A DNA stretch of 6,854 nt, from contig JAPULF010000017.1 of NCBI GenBank assembly GCA_027295245.1, forward strand, positions 1 through 6,854, in the 5' to 3' direction. A program made the translations under genes and the position numbers. The DNA comes from Planctomycetota bacterium (GTDB taxonomy: Bacteria; Planctomycetota; Phycisphaerae; UBA1845; UTPLA1). How positions within the stretch are numbered: the first letter of the stretch is position 1; each line of letters opens with the position of its first letter. The notes below the pieces were generated by a model that saw only the letters and a program-made list of their open reading frames with translations, ran no database searches and was not told the DNA's origin. Shown in pieces: positions 1 to 6,149 of this stretch.

Positions 1-18
1 CACGATGTGCATCGTCAT
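1..18 (-). CDS. Possible start of a downstream gene, cut by the window edge
   Basis: On the minus strand an ATG at 18-16 overlaps the TGA stop of the HtrA-type protease (17-15) in an ATGA arrangement, the common four-base overlap of translationally coupled genes. An AAGG sits four bases before this ATG, a plausible ribosome binding site. Only six codons (Met-Thr-Met-His-Ile-Val) are visible, so no function can be assigned. A second in-frame ATG at 12-10 is an alternative start. The call rests on the overlap geometry alone and could be chance. Confidence 0.3.
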
Positions 19-1430
19 CGGGCCTTGAGGGTCAGTTCGACGTGGATGCTCACGTGGCGTCCGATGCGGATGAAACCGACACGGATGATATCTCCTCGAT
101 CGTATGCTTCGAGCAGGTGTCCGACGTGATCGAGCGTGCCCACGGGCCGCCCGCCGATTTTCGTGACGACGTCGCCCGGTTCGACTCTCTTTTTGAAAGC
201 CTGGGAACCGGGTTGGACCTGCTTGACCAGCAACCCTCCGGATCGTCGTAGGCCCAGCTCGCGGCGTTCACGGCGGGTGAGTTCTCGAATTCGCACCCCC
301 AGGCGATCCAGCATGAGTTTTTCGCCGTCCGGTTTGGGGATTTCGGCGAGGGCCAGCTTGACCGCCTTCACGCGGCCGTTCTCGCCGGCCACTCGAAATA
401 CGAGGATCTTGCCGGGCGGTGCGCCATCCAGGACGCCAAAGGCCTCCATGAAGTTGGGGGTCGCATGTCCTTCTATTTCCGTAATGATGTCGCCACGCCG
501 GATTCCGGCGGCGCCCGCCGGCGAACCGGAGGCGACGCGATCAACGAGCACGCCGGCCACGCCGTGGTTGTCTACGTTGGACCCGAAACCGATTCCAAAC
601 GACACCCGCCGCAGCCGCTCGATATCGAGCAATCGGGGCAGGAGGCGGTGTACATGGTCAACCGGAATGGCGAAGCCGATATTCTGGGCGTCGCCGCGGA
701 TCGCGGTGTTGATTCCGATCAGTTCTCCGAGGACATTCAGTAGCGGACCCCCGGAGTTTCCGGGGTTGATGGGGGCATCGGTTTGGATCAATCCTCGGTA
801 CACCACATTCTCGCTGAAGTAGAGTTCGCGGTTGAGGGCGCTGACGATTCCGGTCGTCACGGTATGTCCGTAGCCCAGGGGGTTGCCCACGACGATGACG
901 GTCTCGCCCGGCATCAGATCGTCGCTGCGCCCCAGCTTCAGGAAGGGTAGCGGTGTGTCCGATTCGACCTTCAGGATCGCGAGGTCATTCTCCGTGTCGA
1001 TGGCGACCACGTCGGCCGGTCGTTCGGTGCCGTCAACGAATCCGATCTTGCGTTCGGTGGTCCGCGCGACGACGTGGGCGTTGGTCACCACGTAACCGTC
1101 GCGATGGATGACGAATCCGGACCCGACGCTTGTGGTCTTGTACCGTCGAGACCGCCCGGGCGAGGGCCGCCCGAAAATGTCGTCAAACAGGCCGTCGAAA
1201 CCGAACGACCGCTGGTATGTGACCACGCGGGTCGTCGAGATGTTTACGACCGCGGGCTTGGCCTTGCGGAAGGCTTCGACCACGGGCGTGACGCGCCGGG
1301 CCTGTCGGTCGTCATCTGCTTGAAGGGACGCGCACCCGGCGCAAAGTCCAACCGCGAGGACCACGCACAATGCGTTCGGTCCTGCGCCGGTGGGGCGGAA
1401 TGGCTGCTTCAGAGGCCGGCCCGGCGTCAA
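15..1430 (-). CDS. HtrA/Do-type serine endoprotease with two PDZ domains, exported (probable lipoprotein)
   Basis: This is a trypsin-fold (S1C, DegP/DegQ family) protease expected to degrade or refold damaged proteins in the periplasm. Numbering is from a TTG start at 1430-1428, giving 471 residues, normal for two-PDZ Do proteases. The catalytic triad is visible: His119 in TNAHVV, Asp149 in ENDLAIL and Ser226 in GNSGGPL. PDZ1 spans about 277-365 and PDZ2 about 373-470. The N-terminus has basic residues, then a hydrophobic stretch ending LCAGCASL. This looks like a lipoprotein signal with Cys33 as the lipidated residue, although Cys at -3 is atypical; signal peptidase I cleavage after Ala34 is an alternative. 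The start is uncertain. The reading frame is open upstream to 1760, but that part overlaps the phosphoesterase and has no protease character. The TTG has GAGGG about ten bases upstream. A CTG at 1412-1410 and an ATG at 1523-1521 (20-base overlap with the upstream gene) are alternatives. The family call is secure; degP, degQ or mucD orthology is not decidable here. Confidence 0.93.
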   Translation of the reverse strand: MTPGRPLKQPFRPTGAGPNALCVVLAVGLCAGCASLQADDDRQARRVTPVVEAFRKAKPAVVNISTTRVVTYQRSFGFDGLFDDIFGRPSPGRSRRYKTTSVGSGFVIHRDGYVVTNAHVVARTTERKIGFVDGTERPADVVAIDTENDLAILKVESDTPLPFLKLGRSDDLMPGETVIVVGNPLGYGHTVTTGIVSALNRELYFSENVVYRGLIQTDAPINPGNSGGPLLNVLGELIGINTAIRGDAQNIGFAIPVDHVHRLLPRLLDIERLRRVSFGIGFGSNVDNHGVAGVLVDRVASGSPAGAAGIRRGDIITEIEGHATPNFMEAFGVLDGAPPGKILVFRVAGENGRVKAVKLALAEIPKPDGEKLMLDRLGVRIRELTRRERRELGLRRSGGLLVKQVQPGSQAFKKRVEPGDVVTKIGGRPVGTLDHVGHLLEAYDRGDIIRVGFIRIGRHVSIHVELTLKAR

Positions 1431-1440
1431 GAAGACCGCA

Positions 1441-1445
1441 CCCTC
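1441..1445 (-). promoter_or_regulatory. Ribosome binding site supporting the TTG start of the protease
   Basis: GAGGG on the minus strand lies ten bases before the TTG at 1430-1428. It favours that start over the ATG at 1523-1521, which would add about 31 residues unlike a signal peptide before the basic and hydrophobic region. The motif is short and the region G-rich, so support is moderate. Confidence 0.4.
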
Positions 1446-1503
1446 ACCACGCTGACGATCGGAACGCCCTTGTCCAGGTCGAATCCGAGTTGCCGAGACC
1501 GCA

Positions 1504-2373
1504 CTACAGGTCGAGGACCTCATATTGCTTCTCCCGATACGTCGATCCGATGCTGGTGCAAACGAGGCCCTGCTTGCGGCAGACACGTCGTTGGTGTGAG
1601 TGTCCGCAGAATGCGTTTCGCACCTTGGGAAAATCGAGAAGCACTTCGCCCAACAGCTCGCTGCCCATGAACGCATTCGCGAATTCCCAGTTGGGGATGA
1701 TGCTGTGGGGCACGAGTTCGGCGAAAGGCAAGTGATGCACCGCCGCGACAATCGTGTCAACCGAATCGTTAATCTCCTCGAGATGTCGGCGCAAACGATC
1801 CACCGTCATCGCTGCGAAATCGAGGTCGCAGATCGGCAAGTTGACGCGTTCCCCGTCCATCCATCGAGTGGTGATCTCGTGCGCTCCCGCCGGGATGTCG
1901 TCAGACGGCTCCAGGAGGTGGCTGCACTTGTCACTGCGGGCGGCGGCCCCCGGGGCGATCTTGTGTTGATAGAACCTCAACGGAATACCCAGACGCGACG
2001 GTCGGAAGGTGTAGTCGTACCATCCGACGCTGCCCGCGATGCCGAGCCCGTCCATCACAAAGGGGGTTTGATCGAGATAGTGAACACCGCTGCGTGAATA
2101 GGCTTCGGCCAATTCGTTTTCGTACTTGTGCAACGAGTCTTGTGCGCCGACGGTCCACAGCTCGTGGTTGCCGCACACGGCCAGCCGGACTCCGCTGAAT
2201 GGCTCGAACAGTGCAAGTACTTTTTCCAATGTGCCGATATCCGCGCCGGCGGAATCGCCGACAAACAACAAGACGTCTCCGCCCCGTTCACAGATCTCTT
2301 TCGCAATCGACTCCGTAGGGCCCTTGCTGCGAGTGACATTGAAATGCAGATCAGAGGTTGCGATGATTCTCAT
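1504..2373 (-). CDS. Calcineurin-like metallophosphoesterase
   Basis: This 289-residue protein belongs to the two-metal calcineurin-like phosphoesterase superfamily, which hydrolyses phosphomono- or diesters; the substrate cannot be read from the sequence. The metal-site motifs appear in the standard order: Asp8 and His10 (SDLHF), Asp40 (VGDSAG), Asn69-His70 (CGNHE), His213/His214 (AVHHLPF) and Gly257-His258-Ser259-His260 (CGHSH). All are intact, so the enzyme is probably active. Residues about 115-185, between the GNHE and HH motifs, form an insertion rich in aromatic and charged residues that probably shapes the substrate pocket. There is no signal peptide or membrane segment, so it should be cytoplasmic. 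The start is the ATG at 2373-2371, directly before the first motif; the best ribosome binding site candidate, AGGA, is about 14 bases upstream and weak. It lies 73 bases upstream of the protease gene on the same strand and may be co-transcribed with it. It is divergent from the ABC exporter operon. Confidence 0.9.
   Translation of the reverse strand: MRIIATSDLHFNVTRSKGPTESIAKEICERGGDVLLFVGDSAGADIGTLEKVLALFEPFSGVRLAVCGNHELWTVGAQDSLHKYENELAEAYSRSGVHYLDQTPFVMDGLGIAGSVGWYDYTFRPSRLGIPLRFYQHKIAPGAAARSDKCSHLLEPSDDIPAGAHEITTRWMDGERVNLPICDLDFAAMTVDRLRRHLEEINDSVDTIVAAVHHLPFAELVPHSIIPNWEFANAFMGSELLGEVLLDFPKVRNAFCGHSHQRRVCRKQGLVCTSIGSTYREKQYEVLDL
2339..2367 (+). promoter_or_regulatory. Candidate sigma70-type promoter for the ABC exporter operon
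   Basis: TTGAAA at 2339-2344 (five of six matches to TTGACA) is followed, after a 17-base spacer, by GATGAT at 2362-2367 (four of six to TATAAT). It points toward the ATPase gene and overlaps the first codons of the divergent phosphoesterase. Transcription would start near 2374, leaving a leader of about 105 bases before the GTG at 2479. This is consensus matching only; the host's sigma factor preferences are unknown. Confidence 0.35.
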
Positions 2374-2478
2374 GGTCGGTTATGCCATCCTGCCGGTGAG
2401 TCGCCGCCGACGGTCGGAGTGAACGCCGCAAGAGTGCTGCGCGATTCGAACCTCGATGCGGCTGGGGAACAACGCCCC

Positions 2479-3222
2479 GTGAATTCAAACGTCGTCACGA
2501 TAGAAAACTTACACAAATGCTACCGGCTCGGCAACGAATCGATTCCCGCCCTGCGCGGAGTGAGTCTGGGGGTCGAGCAAGGCCGATTTGTCGCGATCAT
2601 GGGCCCAAGCGGATGCGGCAAGACCACCCTCTTGAATCTCCTGGGCGGCCTGGACATGCCCGACACCGGGCGGATCCTCATTGCGGGACGAAACATCACC
2701 GCGATGCGGGACACCGAGCGGACATTATTCAGGCGGCGAAGGCTCGGCATTATTTTTCAGGCCTTCAATCTGCTGCCCAACCTGACCGCTCGCGAAAACG
2801 TCATGCTGCCGTTGTTGGTGGACGGGCGGCCGGTCTCGGAGATCGCCGCGCGGGCCGACAAGCTGATCGAAATGGTCCACCTGGAGAACCGGATTCGGCA
2901 TCGCCCCGCGGCCATGTCCGGCGGCGAGCAGCAGCGCGTGGCCATTGCCCGGTCGCTCATGAACGAACCCGAGCTGGTTCTCGCCGACGAGCCGACCGGC
3001 AATCTCGATCCGACGTCGTCCATGGAGATTTGGGCGCTCTTGCGCGAGCTTTCGCGCGAAACGTCCACGACCATCGTGATGGTCACGCACGAGGCCACGG
3101 CGGCCGCCCATGCCGATCGCGTTCACGTTCTCAAGAATGGTCAGTTTGTCGGAACGATTGAACCGGAAGGAAGCGGTGATGCGTCATTGGTTGCAACTCG
3201 GTACGCGAAACTGGCGGACTAA
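2479..3222 (+). CDS. ABC transporter ATPase, LolD/MacB/YbbA type
   Basis: This is the nucleotide-binding subunit of an ABC exporter or mechanotransmission complex, 247 residues from the GTG at 2479. All ATPase motifs are present: Walker A GPSGCGKTT (about 42-50), Q-loop Gln94 in IFQAFNLLP, signature MSGGEQQRVAIARSL (146-160), Walker B ending Asp170-Glu171 in LADEPTGNLD, and H-loop His204 in VTHE. The LADEPTGNLD sequence and the FQxFNLLP Q-loop are typical of the subfamily serving FtsX-fold permeases (LolD, MacB, YbbA, FtsE). The permease gene follows directly and overlaps by 44 bases, so the pair forms one complex on the inner face of the cytoplasmic membrane. The frame is open back to 2128, but that part is antisense to the phosphoesterase gene and unrelated to the fold. 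GTG at 2479 gives a normal family length, with GGGGA about ten bases upstream. GTGs at 2419 and 2434 are possible alternatives. Confidence 0.95.
   Translation: MNSNVVTIENLHKCYRLGNESIPALRGVSLGVEQGRFVAIMGPSGCGKTTLLNLLGGLDMPDTGRILIAGRNITAMRDTERTLFRRRRLGIIFQAFNLLPNLTARENVMLPLLVDGRPVSEIAARADKLIEMVHLENRIRHRPAAMSGGEQQRVAIARSLMNEPELVLADEPTGNLDPTSSMEIWALLRELSRETSTTIVMVTHEATAAAHADRVHVLKNGQFVGTIEPEGSGDASLVATRYAKLAD
3167..3173 (+). promoter_or_regulatory. Strong ribosome binding site of the permease, inside the ATPase gene
   Basis: AAGGAAG lies in the last codons of the ATPase gene, with AGGA seven bases before the ATG at 3179. It decides the permease start over the upstream in-frame ATGs at 3110 and 3137. 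The first transmembrane helix begins about 19 residues after this ATG, as expected for the family. A GTG directly before it (3176) is also usable. Confidence 0.7.
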
Positions 3223-5956
3223 GCCGGCCCGGACCGGGCTGGCGGTCCTGGCCGTGGCGCTCGGTGTCGCCGTTGTCGTTTGGGTGACATGCTGCTTCGA
3301 GTCCGTGCGTCGAAGCATGAACGAAACCGTGCTTGCCTGGATCGGCCGGAGCCACGTCGTCGTCCAACACGTCGAAGGACGTTGGGCGTTCTTCGACGAG
3401 CAAGTCGAACACGACATTTCCCGTGTCGCCGGCGTGCTTCGCACAACCACGCGCACGCGCGAATTCGTGGAAATTGCCGTTGCAGCGGACGGGAAAGGGC
3501 CGCCGGATCCGACTGTGGGTTTTGAGCGAATCGAAGTGACCGGTGTGCGACCCGATCGCGAGCATGCCTTTCGATCGTACAAACTCGGTGACGGCCATTT
3601 TCTGACCTCCGAAGGTCGCAATGAGGTGGTTGCTGAACGCTTGCTGGCCGACACCATCGGATTCGGCGTCGGCGATTGGCTTTGGGTCCGCTACGTTCGC
3701 CCGTCCCATTCGGCGATGCGCGTCAAGGTGGTCGGGCTCTTGGAACGGCGCCGGGCCAGCGCCAACCAGCCGCCGATGATTTGGATGCGGTTGCCGGAAG
3801 TGCAGTCGCTTTGTCGGTTTCAAGGCAAGATCAAGGCCGTCGATGTCATACTCGAGGACGCCAGCATGACCGGCATCCGTCGGGCCGCAAGCGAAATAGA
3901 AGAGCTGGTCCAAGCCCGCAACGCGTCACACGTCGATTCGGACGACGCGGAAGTACTCAAGGTCTCAACCACCGAGGCTCAATACAAGCAACTCGGCGCC
4001 GCTCAGGCGTTATTGCAGTTCATCATGATGCTCCTGTCGTGCGTCGTGCTTCTGACGGCTTTTTTCATCATTCTTGCCACCATGAACATGGGCGTCATGG
4101 AGCGCATTCGGGAACTCGGCCTGCTGCGCTGCATCGGCGTGACACGATGGCAGGTCTGTCTTCAGGTCCTGACGGAGACCCTTCCGATCGGCGTGATCGG
4201 TGTGGTGGTCGGGGTTCCGCTCGGGTTCTTGCTCCAGTGGGTGACGATTCTGGCGGTCCCCGAATATGTCGGCGACATGGTCGTGAATCGATGGGGGCTC
4301 GGAATGGCCGTCTTCGGCGGGCTGGCGACCGCGTTGTTGGGGGCTTTGGCGCCGGCTGTTCGGGCCATGGCTGTGTCACCCGTCGAGGCGACGCGCCCGC
4401 AGGCGGGCGAACGCCGCGTGTCGCTCGTCTGGTTCACCACGGCCGGCGGCATTCTGCTGATACTCTTGCACGAGGCCCTGAAGCGGTCCATGTCGAGCGC
4501 GGCCGTCGACAATCTGGGCCCGCTTGCTGTCGCAAGCGTACTCGCCTTATACCTCGGATTCGCATCGCTGACGCCGCTCGTTGTGATCCTGCTCGGACGG
4601 GTCGCAGTTCGGATTGCGAGCGTCGCATTGGGGCTTCGGTCTCAGTTGGTGGGCGATGAGATTCACAAGGCCCCGTTTCGTTCCGCCGCGATATGCTGCG
4701 GATTGATGGTCGGGCTCTCTCTGATCGTGGGACTTGTCGTTTGGGGCGAATCGGTCAAGCGGGGCTGGCAATTCCCAAAGGAATTCCCCGACGCGATGCT
4801 GTATTCCTACGACAATATCGACTTGGACGTCGCTCGTTCGTTGCGAGACACTGAAGGCGTCAAGGAGTTCTCCGTAGCCGACGACTTTTCGTTTTCCCTT
4901 AACAAGCCGAGCCGGCTGAACCTGTTCCGCGTCTTTGACAAGTTCTCCGTCAAGTTCTCCAGATTTCTCGCCATCGATCCCCTGGAATCCGAGCGTGTCG
5001 TCAAACTCATCTTTATCGAAGGCGAACGGGCGGACGCATTCGCCCGGCTCGAACGGGGCGGGCACATCCTGGTGACGCGCGAGTTCTCCCATGCCCGCAA
5101 CAAGCACGTCGGGGATGAATTGACCATCTGGGTCGGCGAGCGCGAGGCGTCGTTTGAAGTCGCCGGCGTGATCGCGTCGCCCGGTCTCGATATCGCAATC
5201 AGCTTTTTCAATGCCGACGTATATTTTCAAACCTACGCGGTGGGGGCGATCATCGGGTCCCTGGCCGATGCCGAGCGATACTTCGGCCGTTCGTACGGCA
5301 AGTTGTTCCTCTTCAATTTCGACTTCGACGAAGGCGAGCAGCAGAACACGGCCGGGCCGGTCGAAACCTGGGGAGGCCAAACGCAAACGACCGACTCCGG
5401 ACGAACCACCTTCGCTCTCGGCCCCGGCCCCGTAAAAGGCGACGGGCCCGAAGAACGCGTGGTGAATCGGATGTTGAAACGGTTGGGCTTTCCGTCCAAG
5501 GCGTTCGTAACGGCCCGGCAGCTCAAGTTGCAGATCGAGAGCAGCATCGACAGTGTAACCCTTCTCTTGTCGGCGATACCGCTCGTAGGGATGATCGTCG
5601 CCGCCCTGGGGGTCGCCAACCTGATGACCGCCAATGTCGCCAGCCGTGCGCACGAAATCGCCGTGCTTCGAGCGGTCGGCACCACCCGAAGTCAGGTGGC
5701 CCGCATCGTCGTTGCGGAGGCCGTCATTCTGGGATTGCTGGGGAGCCTGGTGGGTGTCGCATTGGGCGTCTACCTGGGACAGACGAGCAACACCATGACC
5801 CGGCTGCTGACCGGAAGCGCCCCGGACCTGACGATTCCCTGGCGGCTGGTTTCGGCCGGGGCCGGACTGGCGACGCTGCTGTGCCTGTTGGCGGCGTTGC
5901 TGCCCGCACGCTACGCCAGCCGAAGCAACATCGTCTCGGCTCTGTCGGCATCTTGA
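3179..5956 (+). CDS. ABC transporter permease, FtsX/MacB-fold, ten-helix YbbP-like
   Basis: This 925-residue membrane subunit works with the ATPase encoded just upstream. Predicted helices lie at about 19-38, 275-302, 333-357, 373-396, 415-431, 446-472, 502-522, 790-815, 840-866 and 889-910. The protein is an internal duplication. Each half has a first helix, a large extracytoplasmic MacB-like domain (about 39-274 and 523-789), then three FtsX-domain helices, with two linker helices between the halves. The cytoplasmic coupling segment appears twice: MERIRELGLLRCIGVTRWQV (307-326) and a second copy around 824-840 with HEIAVLRAVGTTRSQV. This layout matches YbbP-type permeases, which are usually somewhat shorter (E. 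coli YbbP is about 800 residues). Part of the extra length is a polar, Gly/Thr-rich stretch at about 715-760 in the second extracytoplasmic domain. Known relatives move lipids, lipoproteins or hydrophobic compounds, or transmit force across the membrane; the substrate here is unknown. No membrane-fusion (MacA-like) partner or thioesterase gene is in view. Confidence 0.93.
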   Translation: MRHWLQLGTRNWRTKPARTGLAVLAVALGVAVVVWVTCCFESVRRSMNETVLAWIGRSHVVVQHVEGRWAFFDEQVEHDISRVAGVLRTTTRTREFVEIAVAADGKGPPDPTVGFERIEVTGVRPDREHAFRSYKLGDGHFLTSEGRNEVVAERLLADTIGFGVGDWLWVRYVRPSHSAMRVKVVGLLERRRASANQPPMIWMRLPEVQSLCRFQGKIKAVDVILEDASMTGIRRAASEIEELVQARNASHVDSDDAEVLKVSTTEAQYKQLGAAQALLQFIMMLLSCVVLLTAFFIILATMNMGVMERIRELGLLRCIGVTRWQVCLQVLTETLPIGVIGVVVGVPLGFLLQWVTILAVPEYVGDMVVNRWGLGMAVFGGLATALLGALAPAVRAMAVSPVEATRPQAGERRVSLVWFTTAGGILLILLHEALKRSMSSAAVDNLGPLAVASVLALYLGFASLTPLVVILLGRVAVRIASVALGLRSQLVGDEIHKAPFRSAAICCGLMVGLSLIVGLVVWGESVKRGWQFPKEFPDAMLYSYDNIDLDVARSLRDTEGVKEFSVADDFSFSLNKPSRLNLFRVFDKFSVKFSRFLAIDPLESERVVKLIFIEGERADAFARLERGGHILVTREFSHARNKHVGDELTIWVGEREASFEVAGVIASPGLDIAISFFNADVYFQTYAVGAIIGSLADAERYFGRSYGKLFLFNFDFDEGEQQNTAGPVETWGGQTQTTDSGRTTFALGPGPVKGDGPEERVVNRMLKRLGFPSKAFVTARQLKLQIESSIDSVTLLLSAIPLVGMIVAALGVANLMTANVASRAHEIAVLRAVGTTRSQVARIVVAEAVILGLLGSLVGVALGVYLGQTSNTMTRLLTGSAPDLTIPWRLVSAGAGLATLLCLLAALLPARYASRSNIVSALSAS

Positions 5957-5990
5957 TACCCGCACCGTCCGTCGTCGAACCGCTGCGCCG

Positions 5991-6018
5991 CCCCGTCAGA
6001 GTCCAAACTCCGGTGGGG
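5991..6018 (+). terminator. Stem-loop between convergent genes, candidate terminator
   Basis: CCCCGTC at 5991-5997 pairs with GGTGGGG at 6012-6018, including two G-T wobbles. GAGT at 5999-6002 pairs with ACTC at 6007-6010. This leaves one A/C mismatch and a CCAA loop, about eleven base pairs in all. It begins 35 bases after the permease stop and faces the convergent thioredoxin gene, so it could end transcription from either side. It has no T-tract on either strand, so it is not a classical intrinsic terminator; it may instead be an mRNA 3'-end protecting hairpin or work with a factor. Confidence 0.4.
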
Positions 6019-6149
6019 TTCGGCAGCGAGGCGCGTCGCCCACATCGGCGGCGAAGATGAAGAGACCCTTTCGAGAGGCACTGTGGGACAGGTTTCTAAC
6101 CGGCGGAAAACGGTTTATGAGATAGTCCCGATGTCGATCGCGAGACCAC

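Noticed and set aside
505..521. Perfect inverted repeat CCGGCGG-CGC-CCGCCGG
   Set aside because: It falls in the PDZ1 coding sequence at the conserved GSPAGAAGIRRGD turn, where GC-rich Ala, Gly and Pro codons readily give such palindromes. No regulatory role is indicated.
1431..1760. The upstream 110 codons of the open frame that contains the protease
   Set aside because: They lie mostly inside the phosphoesterase gene, whose metal motif GHSH and C-terminus occupy the same bases. Their translation is Ser/Arg/Thr-rich and unlike any protease N-terminus.
2435..2475. Possible minus-strand promoter for the phosphoesterase (TTGTTC, 17 bases, TCGAAT)
   Set aside because: It matches consensus in only three and four of six positions and such matches are common by chance; not listed as a feature.
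3676..4659. A 327-codon plus-strand frame inside the permease gene
   Set aside because: It is an out-of-frame shadow; the translation is Arg/Gly-rich low complexity with no motif, while the main frame has helices and FtsX signatures across the same bases.
4547..5965. A 472-codon open frame on the minus strand opposite the permease
   Set aside because: It is antisense to a well-supported membrane protein. Its translation is rich in Arg, Gln, Gly and Asp with no domain, as expected from the complementary frame of a GC-rich gene.
6098..6115. AACCG ... CGGTT hairpin near the end of the thioredoxin gene
   Set aside because: The stem has only five pairs with an eight-base loop and no T-tract; the hairpin at 5991-6018 is far better.
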